A DNA stretch of 64,000 nt from Xanthomonas theicola (GTDB lineage: Bacteria; Pseudomonadota; Gammaproteobacteria; Xanthomonadales; Xanthomonadaceae), in assembly GCF_014236795.1 (NCBI RefSeq), contig NZ_CP049017.1:3450001-3514000 (forward strand), read 5' to 3'. Both the position numbers and the translations under genes were made by a program. Positions within the stretch are counted from its first letter, which is position 1. Every line of letters starts with the position of its first letter. Shown in pieces: positions 39,768 to 50,637 of the stretch. The notes below the pieces were generated by a model that was given only the letters and a program-made list of their open reading frames with translations, did no database searches and was not told the DNA's origin.

Positions 39768-40929
39768 GGATGGTCTGAACAACTCCCTCTGATCCTGCGA
39801 CAATCGTACAAAGCCCAACAGGACAACGACGATGCAATTGTCTTTCGGCGACGCGGAGTACAACGGCAAGCGCAAGCAGACGCGGCGCGAAAGGTTGCTG
39901 GCCGAGATGGATCAGGTGGTGCCGTGGAAAGACCTGCTGGCGCTGATCGCGCCGCACTATCCGAAGTCGGGCCATCCGGGCCGTCAGCCGTACCCGCTGG
40001 AGACAATGCTGCGCATCCACTTTCTGCAGCAGTGGTACGCACTGAGCGACCCGGGCGCGGAAGAAGCCTTGTACGACACGGCGTCGATGCGCCGTTTCGC
40101 CAGGATCGGCGGGTTGGATGAGGTGCCGGACGAGACCACGATCCTCAACTTCCGCCGGTTGCTGGAGACGCACGATCTGGCGCGCACGCTGTTCAACCGG
40201 GTCAACGCGCACCTATCGCGCAAGGGCCAGAGCCTGCGCGGCGGCACCATCGTGGACGCCACGATCATTGCCGCGCCCAGCTCGACCAAGAACAAGAACG
40301 GCGAGCGCGACCCGGAAATGCACCAGACCAAGAAGGGCAATCAGTACTACTTCGGGATGAAAGCGCACATCGGCGTGGACGATGAGTCCGGGCTGGTGCA
40401 CCACTTGGAATGCACGGCGGCCAACGCCGCAGATATCACCCAGGCGCACAAGCTGCTGCACGGCAAGGAAGACACGGTATGCGGCGACAGCGGCTACACC
40501 GGGCTGGCCAAGCGCGAGGAGATGGCGAGCAAGCGCAAGCTGCGCTATCTGATCGCGGAGAAGCCCTCGAAGCTGAAGCAGATCAAGAGCAAGCGCGAAT
40601 TGAAGTGGGCACAGCGCTGGGAGCACGCCAAGGCCAGCCTGAGGGCGAAGGTGGAGCATCCGTTCCGGGTGATCAAGCGCCAGTTTGGCTACGTCAAGGT
40701 GCGCTATCGCGGCCTGGCGAAGAACACGGCGCAAGTGCTGACGCTGTTTGCGCTGTCGAACCTGTGGCTGAAGCGAAAGCAGTTGCTGCCTGTCGTGGGG
40801 AGGGTGTGCCTGTAATCCGGGAAATACCCCGGAAATGCGCCGGAAACGGCGAAAAACCGAGGGTCTGAGCGCCGTGGGCGTGGTCGATATGGCTTGCCTC
40901 ATCCTCCGACCGCGTTGATCAGACTATCC
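39768..40929 (+). mobile_element. IS5-family element, tandem copy 2
   Basis: An apparently exact 1162-bp duplicate of the element at 38602-39763, in the same orientation and separated from it by only CTAA. Right flank CTAA at 40930-40933. I saw no base difference when comparing the copies by eye. Confidence 0.92.
39832..40815 (+). CDS. IS5-family transposase (copy 2)
   Basis: Identical 327-residue translation to the transposase at 38666. Same DDE motifs (VDATII, GDSGYTG, VEHPFRVIKR). Intact. Confidence 0.92.
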   Translation: MQLSFGDAEYNGKRKQTRRERLLAEMDQVVPWKDLLALIAPHYPKSGHPGRQPYPLETMLRIHFLQQWYALSDPGAEEALYDTASMRRFARIGGLDEVPDETTILNFRRLLETHDLARTLFNRVNAHLSRKGQSLRGGTIVDATIIAAPSSTKNKNGERDPEMHQTKKGNQYYFGMKAHIGVDDESGLVHHLECTAANAADITQAHKLLHGKEDTVCGDSGYTGLAKREEMASKRKLRYLIAEKPSKLKQIKSKRELKWAQRWEHAKASLRAKVEHPFRVIKRQFGYVKVRYRGLAKNTAQVLTLFALSNLWLKRKQLLPVVGRVCL

Positions 40930-41041
40930 CTAAAGAGCCCCGCTACTGAAAGCGGGGGGACGTCGGGGCCATGCCGGCAATTGTGCCACTCCCGATACAG
41001 CTTTCAAGTTGGTTTTGTTAGAGGCTCTTACGTAAATATCC

Positions 41042-41062
41042 CCCGGCAAAGCCGGGGGCTTT
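41042..41062. repeat. Hairpin at the IS200 right side
   Basis: CCCCCGGCAAAGCCGGGGGC is a compact hairpin with a short T-run (CTTTAG) on the plus side. A matching hairpin, CCCCGGCAGAGCCGGGG, occurs at about 41655-41672. They plausibly mark the two ends of the IS200-type element, whose transposase recognises subterminal hairpins. The stretch 40934-41041 holds a further G/C hairpin (CCCCGCTACTGAAAGCGGGG) and no gene. Confidence 0.6.
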
Positions 41063-41137
41063 AGAGATGTGAGCCGCTCAAAGCGGCTGCGGGAGCGCTA
41101 CGCGCCTCCCTTGTTAGGGCCACCTGAAGGTGGCCGA

Positions 41138-41569
41138 CTACCTCAGCAACTGCAATTGGTCCAAGCGCCGATCTTCCGCCTCTTGGTTCTGGATGTATGC
41201 CCCGATCAACCCTTCATCCCGACCTACCCTCGTAACGAAGTAACCTCGCGCCCAGAAGCTCTGCCCTACAAAGTTCCGCTTCCGCTCCACATACACCCGC
41301 GCTAGGTGGATGGCGCTCTTGCCCTTGATATAGCCCACCACCTGCGACACCGCCTACTTCGGCGGAATCTTCAACAGCATATGGACGTGATCTGGCATCA
41401 GATGGCCCTCCTCGACCCGGCTCTCCTTCTGCTCGGCCAATCGCCGGAACACCTCTCCTAGATGCTTCCTCAGACCCACATACAGTGTCTTACGGCGACA
41501 CTTCGGTATGAACACAACGTGGTACAGACACTCCCACCTGGTGTGACTTAAGCTCTCAAACTCATCCAT
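41138..41569 (-). pseudogene. tnpA: IS200/IS605 TnpA transposase with an amber codon
   Basis: Begins MDEFESLSHTRWECLYHVVF (ATG 41569), contains the HUH motif MPDHVHMLLKIPP and later GKSAIHLARVYVERKRNFVG, QSFWARGYFVTRVGRDEG and the catalytic Tyr region GAYIQNQEAEDRRLDQ. A TAG at 41351-41353 replaces a Tyr after IPPK; the rest of the frame is intact to 41138. So a single nonsense mutation inactivates it unless suppressed. It is on the opposite strand to the IS5 copies. Confidence 0.88.
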
Positions 41570-41696
41570 CTCGGTTTCTCCGTCTCGTGTGCTTGGCCGC
41601 TCACGTTGCGGAGTCTCCGGGATGGACTCCCGGATACGTCAAACTTCTACTGCCTCCCCGGCAGAGCCGGGGGAACTCTCAGGTTGGTTTAGAAAT

Positions 41697-41738
41697 GAAA
41701 AACGCCCCAAATTGAACGGGCGTCCAACTTCTGGGGCG
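41697..41738 (-). terminator. Intrinsic terminator of the PNGase A-like gene
   Basis: On the minus strand CGCCCC...GGGGCG encloses an inner TTGGACGCCCGTTCAA hairpin and is followed by TTTTTCATTT, 42 bp past the stop at 41780. A plausible factor-independent terminator. Confidence 0.75.
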
Positions 41739-41779
41739 CAGTTGATAGCTGAGGCTCTTTTCACGCCCCCCGCTCCGAC

Positions 41780-43540
41780 TCAGAAAATGCGCGGATATTC
41801 CGTCCTCGACGTGTCGGGCGATCCGTCGGGATGGGTGAACCACGACGACCGGTTTCGCCCCTGCGGACAAGCGCCGCCATCCGTCGCTGCGGTCAGTACA
41901 CCTGCCGCAGTAGCGATGTCACGGCTGTAGCAATTGCCCAAATTGTCCTTGAAACGGAATTCCTGGATGCTACGTTGTGCGGTATTGCCAGTGATCCTAC
42001 CCTCGGTCAAGTTGAGCGTATCGGCTGTGTCGATGATGTTGTCGATGTCGCTGCGGTAGATCAGGAGGCGGCCCAGCTTCTTGCTGAACTGTCGCGAGAA
42101 GCCCTGGGTTACCGCGCTAGGTTTGACCATTTTGCCTGCGCCTTCGAAGGTGGTGCCTAAGCTCGCGACCAGAGGATAGTCGAAGTGAGTCTCCGTCGTC
42201 ACGGCGATGCCGAGGGGGCCTTGCCGGGTCGTCGTCGTGCTGTCAACGGTCGACAGTTGGTCGACGTCTTTCTGGAAATGCAGCGGGCCTTTCTGGTCAT
42301 GCACCGAATCGGTCTGTGTATTGCGGAACGTCACAGTCTGATTCACGTCAGTGATGATCCGACCCTGCGAGGTGTCGACGTATCCGGCCACACGAAAGCT
42401 GCGAGAGGCATGCGTGGTGGTCGAGTTGCCCGTGACGCCATCCGCATTGGTGACATGCTTGTCTACGGACGCCACGGCTGGCTGGCCCTGCAAGGTGTTG
42501 GCGACGACGGCACCCGTAACCACCTTGCGCGCATGGTCGAGGTGCACGAATAGATTGCCAATGACGGCGAAGTCGCGGTTGGCGCCGGTGACAACGATGG
42601 CCAGCGCATGCGGTCTGCCATCGTTGAGCACGGCGGCGAACGGCGTCAGGTCGACGCGGTAAGGTAGAAAATTGAGTGCCTGCACGCCTGGCGTCGGCTG
42701 CCACATGTACGGGTCGATACCGCCGGTGAATATCCACGGATACACCGGCGCGACTCCCACCTGCTGCCCATCGATGGAGACCTGCACTTCACGATACGGC
42801 CCCGCGGCACAGCCCTGCCCCTGGTCGCAGGAAAACCAGAACTCCCCCTGCCCCTGCCCCTGTGCATACACGTCAAGATAGGCGCGCTCTACGTTCGTGG
42901 GTAAGGTGAGTGTGCGTGACAGCACGCCGGTACCGCCCACGGCGCTGTCGGACAATGGGAACACCGCGTCGGGCGCGTCCACCTTCGGAGCCAAGATGTT
43001 GGCCGGATAGAAGACCAACCGGGCCGAGCCGCTGATGATGCCGGTATAGGTGTCATCGACGACGTTTTCCAGGATTGCCTGGCCGCTTTGTGGCTGGCTC
43101 AGCAAACTGGCGAAGTCGCTGACGTCGCGTTCGATGTGCCAACTAGGCGACACGGTGGGGGAGGGCTCCTGTGTCGTCCCGAAGTAGATATTCGCGCCCC
43201 CCAGCCATAACGACGCGGTACGGTCGAATTGGTGGCCTGCCGTCACCGCGAAGTCGGCCTCAAGCACGACCTTCGACCACGACGTGCCGCAACCAGCGGG
43301 CGGCGCATAGGTGAAGGGATGGTTGGAAAAATCACGAAAGGTAAAGCCGCTGAACAGCTCGACAGTGCAAGCTTTGCCTGGTGGCCTGGGCACAGTGGGA
43401 TCGGCTGTTGCGACGTTCGCGGACCCCACGGTGAAACTCGGTGGCGTCGCAGCCAGGGCGGCATGCACCGAACACGTCGCGATGCAGCCGAACAACCCTA
43501 CCCACAAGCGCTTACGGCCTGCATCGTTGATAAACGCCAT
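41780..43540 (-). CDS. Secreted peptide-N4-asparagine amidase A (PNGase A)-like protein
   Basis: A 586-residue protein with a Sec signal (RLWVGLFGCIATCSVHAALA). The mature part follows the PNGase A pattern: CTVELFSGFTFRDFSNHPFT, WSKVVLEADFAVTAGHQFDR, TASLWLGGANIYFGTTQEPS, PSWHIERDVSDFASLL, LENVVDDTYTGIISGSARLV and FYPANI. The C-terminal half (about 300-586) is Thr/Ser-rich and less conserved. PNGase A releases N-glycans from glycoproteins and is mainly known in plants, fungi and a few bacteria. ATG 43540 has GGAGGGCGG upstream and is preferred over ATG 43585. Export and activity are inferred. Confidence 0.78.
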   Translation of the reverse strand: MAFINDAGRKRLWVGLFGCIATCSVHAALAATPPSFTVGSANVATADPTVPRPPGKACTVELFSGFTFRDFSNHPFTYAPPAGCGTSWSKVVLEADFAVTAGHQFDRTASLWLGGANIYFGTTQEPSPTVSPSWHIERDVSDFASLLSQPQSGQAILENVVDDTYTGIISGSARLVFYPANILAPKVDAPDAVFPLSDSAVGGTGVLSRTLTLPTNVERAYLDVYAQGQGQGEFWFSCDQGQGCAAGPYREVQVSIDGQQVGVAPVYPWIFTGGIDPYMWQPTPGVQALNFLPYRVDLTPFAAVLNDGRPHALAIVVTGANRDFAVIGNLFVHLDHARKVVTGAVVANTLQGQPAVASVDKHVTNADGVTGNSTTTHASRSFRVAGYVDTSQGRIITDVNQTVTFRNTQTDSVHDQKGPLHFQKDVDQLSTVDSTTTTRQGPLGIAVTTETHFDYPLVASLGTTFEGAGKMVKPSAVTQGFSRQFSKKLGRLLIYRSDIDNIIDTADTLNLTEGRITGNTAQRSIQEFRFKDNLGNCYSRDIATAAGVLTAATDGGACPQGRNRSSWFTHPDGSPDTSRTEYPRIF

Positions 43541-43608
43541 ACGCCCGCCCTCCCCGAATGTGCCCCTGTTAACTGAGCGTAACATAACAGCCGAGGCAGT
43601 GTCAGCTA

Positions 43609-44778
43609 GTGTACTGTTCTCGAATCAACATTTCACCGATCTTGGCTACACTTGCAGTGTCATCCAACGTTCGGAGAAGCGCCGATGAGCACTGCCAAAA
43701 TCGTCCTTACCCCAGAAGAACATGCCGAGCTAAGCCGGCGCGTGCGATCAGCCACCATCAGCCAGCGCGATGGTCGTCGGGCACGAGTTATCCTGTTAGC
43801 GTCCCAAGGTTGTGCGCGAGCTGGAATCGGCAGGCTGGCGGGACTCTCACTTCCCGTTATCACCGGTTGGTGTCAACGCTTCCAGGCTGAACGACTGGAC
43901 GGTTTAATCGACAAGCCGGGCCGGGGCCGTAAGCCTTGTTTGCCGGTTGAAGCCGTGCAGCGCGTCATTGAGCAAGTCACTAAACCGCACATTGGCGAAC
44001 CTCGATGGAGCTGTCGCAGCATGGCCCGAGCGGCGGGGATTTCGGCAACCAGCGTACATAAGATCTGGGCGGCTAATGACTTGAAACCGCACTTGACCCG
44101 CACTTTCAAACGGTCCAATGACCCGAACTTCGAAGAGAAATTCTGGGACGTTATCGGCCTCTATCTCAACCCGCCAGAGAAGGCCCTGGTGCTCTGCTGC
44201 GATGAAAAGAGCCAGGTGCAAGCGCTTGAACGTACCCAGCCCGGATTGCCCCTGGGGATTGGCCGCATCCGCACACAATCGCACGACTACGTACGCCATG
44301 GCACCGTCACGTTGTTCGCCGCGCTAGATTATCTTCAGGGCCGTTTGATCAGTAGTATTGAGTGCCAGCACCGGCATCAGGCGTGGTTGGATTTCCTTAA
44401 GAAGATCAACCGAGAAACACCCAAGCACCTTCAACTGCATTTGATTGTCGACAACTACGCCACCCACAAGCATCCAAAGGTGAAGGCGTGGCTGGAAAAG
44501 CACAAACGCTTGCACATGCATTTCACGCCGACTTCCAGTTCATGGATGAACATGATCGAGCGCTTTTTTCGGGACATCACAGTGTATTTGCGCGATGGTA
44601 GTTTCGGGTCGATACGCGAACTGGAAACTTCAATTGCGACGTTTCCAGCACTTCGAAATGCTCAACCGACGCGGTATGTCTGGAACGCCAAGGGCGAAGA
44701 TATTTTGAACAAAATTCAGCGCGCCGTGAGGCGATGGCGTCACAGGCTCATGGGTAATTTATTTCGAGAACGGCACAC
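43609..44778 (+). mobile_element. IS630-family element
   Basis: 1170 bp between TA duplications (43607-43608 and 44779-44780). Ends GTGTACTGTTCTCGAATCAA and GTGTGCCGTTCTCGAAATAA (complement). It is inserted in the TA of the TAG stop codon of the neighbouring glycosyltransferase gene. Confidence 0.88.
43685..44757 (+). CDS. IS630-family transposase, C-terminus frameshifted
   Basis: From ATG 43685 the reading has an N-terminal HTH region (MSTAKIVLTPEEHAELSRRV) and DDE residues in VLCCDEKSQVQALE, LIVDNYATHKHPK and SWMNMIERFFRDI. The end KGEDILNKIQRA is followed by a shift: as written, the frame runs on past the element to 44890. Adding one base near 44730 restores the expected EAMASQAHG and TAA at 44755-44757. 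The catalytic core is intact, so activity is possible. Confidence 0.85.
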
Positions 44779-45491
44779 TAGCGCCCGCGGCGCGGGCCGT
44801 ACCAGAAACCGAGCGCGTCGCGCGAGTGCAGCAGCCCGCGGCCGCGGCGCAGCAGTTGCAGCAGCAGGCCCAGGTGCTCGCGCTTGCTGAAGCTGCGCAG
44901 CTTGCGGTCGGAGGTGTGCACCGGCTCGCGCAGGATCACGAAGCGGCCACGCCGGGCCAGCGCGCGGCTCAGCACCACGTCCTCGCCGGCGTAGTAGCGT
45001 TCGTCGAAGCCGGCGGCGGCGGTGAACGCGCTGCGCGTGCAGAACAGGAAACAGCCTGGGGCGATGCCGGTGCGGCGGAACAGCCAGCCGAACAGTGCCT
45101 GCACCGCGCGTTCGTGCCAGGCGACGTCGCCGAGCAGTCGCACCTGCGCGCCGCCGCCGACCGCGCCGGTGTGCAGTGCGCGCAGCGCCGCCGCCAGCAG
45201 TGGCGTGTTGACGCGGGTATCGGCATCGACGAACAGCAGGTAGCGGCCGTTGCTGGCGGCGGCGCCGGCGTTGCGCGTGGCGGCGATGTGCCGCAGCCGC
45301 ACCTCCAGCACCCGCGCGCCATGGCGGCGCGCGATCTGCGCGGTGTCGTCGCTGCAGGCATCGGCGACGACCAGGGTCTCGCAGTCCAGCCGCAATGCCT
45401 GCGCGGCGACATGCAGCGACGCCAGGGTGTCGCCGATCAGGGCGGCTTCGTCGTGGGCGGGGACGATGAACGAGATCACGCCCCGCATCAT
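44778..45491 (-). CDS. Family 2 glycosyltransferase
   Basis: About 237 residues starting MMRGVISFIVPAHDEAALIG (45491; an upstream in-frame ATG at 45515 adds Arg-rich residues). GT-A features are IVPAHDEAAL, ADACSDDTAQIARRHG and the DXD motif FVDADTRVN. ERYYAGEDVVLSRALARRG and HTSDRKLRSFSKR follow. Polymer or lipid substrate unknown. Its stop lies exactly at the IS630 insertion point, so it was convergent with lipA before the island entered. Confidence 0.85.
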   Translation of the reverse strand: MMRGVISFIVPAHDEAALIGDTLASLHVAAQALRLDCETLVVADACSDDTAQIARRHGARVLEVRLRHIAATRNAGAAASNGRYLLFVDADTRVNTPLLAAALRALHTGAVGGGAQVRLLGDVAWHERAVQALFGWLFRRTGIAPGCFLFCTRSAFTAAAGFDERYYAGEDVVLSRALARRGRFVILREPVHTSDRKLRSFSKREHLGLLLQLLRRGRGLLHSRDALGFWYGPRRGR

Positions 45492-45585
45492 GCGACGCCG
45501 GCGTGGCGCGGGCAAATCGGCCCGCGCCGCGTGCCGGCCGGCGCAGGCGCGCTGCCCATACGGGCCTGACGCAGGCCGGCGTGGG

Positions 45586-46581
<996 letters not shown>

Positions 46582-46822
46582 CGGAAAGCTCCTGTGTGCG
46601 AAGTGGGAAAACAGATGCGGGGGAGAAACGCGGTGCGTCCTGTGTCCTCGCATGCCGAGACAGGCCGCAATCGCAGTGCGGTGACGGGTTGTCGCGATCG
46701 CGCGGGATCCTTGTCCGATCCCGAGACCGAATCGCGCAGGGATTCGCAACACGCGACGACCATGCCACGACCGGCGTTTGCGCCGGGTCGGCGCCGCGTT
46801 CCGCCACCTGCCGGCGCCCTGC

Positions 46823-47905
46823 TCAGGGCCAGGGCGAGCGCGGCCGCAGGCGGGTGCCGCCGGACACCAGTTGCCGCGGCATCGGCAGGCGCATGAACGC
46901 GTGCGGGAACGGCGGCGCCACCGCGCTGGCCGCGTCCAGCCGCTGCAGCTGTGGTGCACCCAGGCACAATGCCAGCGCGCCGAGGTTGTCGTCCAGCTGC
47001 GCCAGCGTGCGTGCGCCGACGATCGGGATCGCGCCGTCGCCCGGCCGCTGCAGCAGCCAGGCCAGCGCCACCTGGGCCGGCGAACGGCCGATCTCCACGG
47101 CGACCTGCTCGACCGCCTCGGCAATGTCCAGTGCGCGCTCGGTCAGCATCTGGTGCGCATGCGCGGTATCGCCGCGCCCGCTGCCGGGCTGGCCGAGCGC
47201 GGCGCGGCGCTGCACCGCGGCCAGGTCCTGGCGGCTGTACTTGCCGGTGAGGATGCCCATGGCCAGCGGTGACCAGGCCAGCACGCCCAAGCCCAGCGCC
47301 TCGGCCACCGGCACCAGCTCGGCTTCGACCGTGCGCTGCGCCAGACTGTATTCGATCTGCAGCGCCACCAGCGGCGACCAGCCGCGCAGGTCGGCCAGGG
47401 TCTGCATCCGCGCCACCTGCCAGGCCGGGGTGTCGGAGATGCCGGCGTAGACGATCTTGCCGGCGCTGGCCAGGTCGTCGAAGCCGCGCATCACTTCCTG
47501 CACCGGCGTGGTCTCATCCCAGATGTGCAGGTACAGCAGGTCCAGGTAGTCGGTGCGCAACCGCTTTAGGCTGGCTTCGACCGACTGCAGCAGGTTCTTG
47601 CGGTGGTTGCCGCCGCCGTTGGGATCGCCGGGGAAGGGATTGAGCGTGTACTTGCTGGCGATCACCAGGCGCTCGCGGCGGCCCGCGGTGAATGTGCCGA
47701 GCAGGCGTTCGGCGTTGCCGTCGGCATAGGTGTTGGCGGTGTCGACGAAATTGCCGCCGAGTTCGATGTAGCGCGCGAACAGGCGCCCGGCCTCGGCAGC
47801 GTCGGCGCCCCAGCCCCGGTCGTGGCCGAAGGTCATCGTGCCCAGCGCGACCGGACTGACGCGCAGGCCGGAACGTCCGAGCAGGCGGTAGTGATCCAGC
47901 GACAT
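46823..47905 (-). CDS. Aldo/keto reductase (second paralogue)
   Basis: A 360-residue AKR starting [20 protein letters not shown]. Active-site pattern: [51 protein letters not shown] and cofactor end [19 protein letters not shown]. It is divergent from the LysR regulator at 47985, with 79 bp between, a classical arrangement for LysR control of the neighbour. Confidence 0.9.
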   Translation of the reverse strand: MSLDHYRLLGRSGLRVSPVALGTMTFGHDRGWGADAAEAGRLFARYIELGGNFVDTANTYADGNAERLLGTFTAGRRERLVIASKYTLNPFPGDPNGGGNHRKNLLQSVEASLKRLRTDYLDLLYLHIWDETTPVQEVMRGFDDLASAGKIVYAGISDTPAWQVARMQTLADLRGWSPLVALQIEYSLAQRTVEAELVPVAEALGLGVLAWSPLAMGILTGKYSRQDLAAVQRRAALGQPGSGRGDTAHAHQMLTERALDIAEAVEQVAVEIGRSPAQVALAWLLQRPGDGAIPIVGARTLAQLDDNLGALALCLGAPQLQRLDAASAVAPPFPHAFMRLPMPRQLVSGGTRLRPRSPWP

Positions 47906-47984
47906 GGGACGACTCCAGAACCAGGGGAGCGCTCACTCTAGGGCTGGTCGCGGGGCCGATAAATCCGCAGAATCGGAATCCCGT

Positions 47985-48908
47985 ATGAAGCAGCACTTCA
48001 CAATGGCTGGCCATTCCCTGTCCGCGGTGATCGCCTTCGCGCGGGTCGCGCATCATGCCAGCTTCACCCGCGCCGCCAGCGAGCTGTCGGTGTCGCCCTC
48101 GGCGCTGTCGCAGACAGTGCGTGCGCTGGAGGCCCGGCTCGGGGTGCGGCTGCTGCACCGGACCACGCGCCGGGTCGGCCTCACCGAGCAGGGCGCGCAC
48201 TTCCTGCAGCAGGTCGCGCCCGGGCTGCGGCAGATCGACGCCGCGTTCCAGGACCTGGACCTGCGGCGCGACCGTCCCGCCGGCCACCTGCGCATCACTT
48301 TGCCGCGGGTGGCCGCCGACCTGCTGGTGCTGCCACAACTGCCGGCGTTCGTGGCGCGCTATCCGCAGGTGCAGGTGGAACTGTCGATCGATCCGGCGCT
48401 GACCGACCTGGTGGCCAGCGGCTGTGATGCCGGCATCCGCCTTGGCGAATGCCTGGCGCGCGACATGGTGGCGTTGCCGATCGGGCCGCCGCAGCGACAG
48501 GCGATCGTCGCCACCCCCGACTACTTTCGCCGCCATGCGCCGCCGCAACAGCCGCAGGATCTGGCCGCGCATCGCTGCATCCGCCACCGCGGCAGCAGCG
48601 GACGCGTCTGGGCCTGGGAGTTCACCCGCGACGGCCGCGACTTCCGCGTGGACGTGGAGGGCGCGCTGCTGGTCAACGACAGCGACGTGGCGCTGGGCAT
48701 GGCGCGGGCCGGACTGGGCATGGCGCAACTGTTCGACGCGGCCGTGGCCGACGATGTGGCGGCGGGCCGGCTGGTGCGGGTGCTGGAAGATTGGCAACGG
48801 CCGTTCTCCGGCTTCCACATCTACTACCCGGCGCGCGAGCATCTGCCGCCGAAGCTGCGCGTGTTCGTCGACCATCTGCGCGTGGCCGACGCGTCGGTGG
48901 CGGCATAG
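47985..48908 (+). CDS. LysR-family transcriptional regulator
   Basis: A 307-residue regulator. The winged HTH reads VIAFARVAHHASFTRAASEL then SPSALSQTVRALEARLGVRL LHRTTRR, at about residues 14-70. The effector domain begins after RPAGHLRITLPRVAADLLVL. Starts at 47985 (ATG) or 48003 are both possible; 47985 is given because it precedes the HTH by a normal distance. Divergent from the aldo/keto reductase at 47905 and the likely regulator of it. Confidence 0.9.
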   Translation: MKQHFTMAGHSLSAVIAFARVAHHASFTRAASELSVSPSALSQTVRALEARLGVRLLHRTTRRVGLTEQGAHFLQQVAPGLRQIDAAFQDLDLRRDRPAGHLRITLPRVAADLLVLPQLPAFVARYPQVQVELSIDPALTDLVASGCDAGIRLGECLARDMVALPIGPPQRQAIVATPDYFRRHAPPQQPQDLAAHRCIRHRGSSGRVWAWEFTRDGRDFRVDVEGALLVNDSDVALGMARAGLGMAQLFDAAVADDVAAGRLVRVLEDWQRPFSGFHIYYPAREHLPPKLRVFVDHLRVADASVAA

Positions 48909-49570
48909 GCCCGCCACCGGAACCTGCAGGAGCGGCCGCGATGCACGGCGCGTGCCGGCAGTCGCGCTGTAGCAATCCGGCCTCGCAACCGTGGCAGGCA
49001 ATGGATTGGCACTCAGCGACCTCGGGCGCAGAGTTATTCCAGGAAAGGGGTTGCGCACTGTGCAGCGTCAACGGAATCACATTGAGGCGGATTATGCATA
49101 ATAATGCGTAATAAACTGGTCTGGCTGGGCGCGCTCGCGCTGATCGTCATCGTGGGCGCCGTCTTGATGCAGCGCGCCGGGAAGAATGAAACGCCGGAGC
49201 GCGAGATCGCTGCCGCCGAAAAAATCGCCTCGTCTGGGACGTCACCTGCCGGTGGTGCCGATCCGGCTGCAACGGCGCAGTCCCCGGGTCCGCCGCCTCC
49301 GCTGAAAACCCAGCGCGTCAGACATCCATTCCCGGACGTCCCTCGGACAAGAGAGGGAATGAGCTTCGAAAACGATCCGTCAGGTGCGGAAAGCAAGGCG
49401 GAGCAGGCATGGCTGGACCGCCACGGTTACCCGAACGAGAAGCAATGGGAAGCCGATGCGCTGGCGCCGGAAGTGCTCTTGCGACAAGCGACCGAGGCCG
49501 GCAATAGGGCCGCCCAGGCGATGCTCGATGCGAGGTTGCTGCCCGCCGATGTCACCGCGCAACAGCGGGC

Positions 49571-50637
49571 GGTCTCAAGATTCAAGTGCAACACGTGATT
49601 TGAACGCTGCGATGTCCGCTTCCATTGCCTCGCTAGGCGTCTTCCAGCCAAGTGTCTGGCGAGGGCGAGTGTTCATCAGCAACGCGATGTGATTGAGGTA
49701 TTCCTGGCTGACGGCGGATAGGTCCGCCCCCTTGGGCAGGAACTGGCGAAGTAGACCGTTGGTGTTCTCATTGCTTCCGCGCTGCCACGGTGCGTGCGGA
49801 TCGGCAAACCACAGGTCGATGTTCAACCGTTCCATCAGCTCGGCATAGCGCGTCATTTCGGTGCCACGGTCATAGGTCAAGCTGGTTCGCATGGATGCGG
49901 GGAGCTTCTTCATCTGACGGGTGAAACCTTCCGGTGCGTCTGTGGCGGTGCAGCCGTCCATCCGGCACAGCACCACAAAACGCGTCTTGCGCTCCACCAG
50001 GGTGCCAATACAGGAACGATTGAACGCTCCCTTGATCAAGTCACCTTCCCAATGTCCTGGGACCAACCGCTGTTGCACCTCTTCGGGTCGGTGCACGATC
50101 CGCGGTTCCTCAGGCACCCAGCTGCGTTTGGCGGCGGTCGTGCGCCGTGATCCCCGGGACGGCCTGCGCTGGCGCAACGCCTCCACAAGCTCCTTTTTCA
50201 GGCCGCCGCGCGGGTGCGCGTAGATCGTGGCGTAGATGGTTTCGTGACTGACGCGCTGGGCAGGATCATCCGGGGACATGAGGAGCAGCTTGGCAGCAAT
50301 CTGCTGGGGCGACCAGCGCCACAGCACCAGATGATCGCGCACCATCTGGAATAAATCCGTTCCCGGTGTCAGCCGTCGCCGCCGAACGCTGTGCTGACGT
50401 CCTGTCCGGTAACGCATGGCCGCCTCTCGAGCACGGTAGACCGTGGCTTGCTGCCTGGCCAGCTCCCTGCTCGATGTCGACGGGCTTCTATCCAGCAGCC
50501 TGGATATCGAGCGTAAGCTCTGACCACGTCGCGTTTCGATTTGGAGTACCGCGCGCTCTTCTGCGCTCAGGTGGAGATAGCTTCTTGACATGCATACACC
50601 CTACTGGCTGAGAGGGTGTCGCGCTTGGAAGTTGAGT
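49571..50637 (-). mobile_element. IS30-family element
   Basis: Imperfect terminal inverted repeats, about 23 bp: GTCTCAAGATTCAAGTGCAA (left) and GACTCAACTTCCAAGCGCGA (right, complemented). Exact ends and the target duplication are uncertain by a few bases. Contains an intact transposase gene on the minus strand. Confidence 0.8.
49575..50591 (-). CDS. IS30-family transposase
   Basis: A 338-residue intact protein. N-terminal HTH: YLHLSAEERAVLQIETRRGQ and SISRLLDRSPSTSSRELARQ. DDE region: PGHWEGDLIKGAF, TYDRGTEMTRYAELMERL and APWQRGSNENTNGLLRQF, with the ending NTRPRQTLGWKTPSEAM typical of IS30. Possibly functional. Confidence 0.92.
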   Translation of the reverse strand: MSRSYLHLSAEERAVLQIETRRGQSLRSISRLLDRSPSTSSRELARQQATVYRAREAAMRYRTGRQHSVRRRRLTPGTDLFQMVRDHLVLWRWSPQQIAAKLLLMSPDDPAQRVSHETIYATIYAHPRGGLKKELVEALRQRRPSRGSRRTTAAKRSWVPEEPRIVHRPEEVQQRLVPGHWEGDLIKGAFNRSCIGTLVERKTRFVVLCRMDGCTATDAPEGFTRQMKKLPASMRTSLTYDRGTEMTRYAELMERLNIDLWFADPHAPWQRGSNENTNGLLRQFLPKGADLSAVSQEYLNHIALLMNTRPRQTLGWKTPSEAMEADIAAFKSRVALES

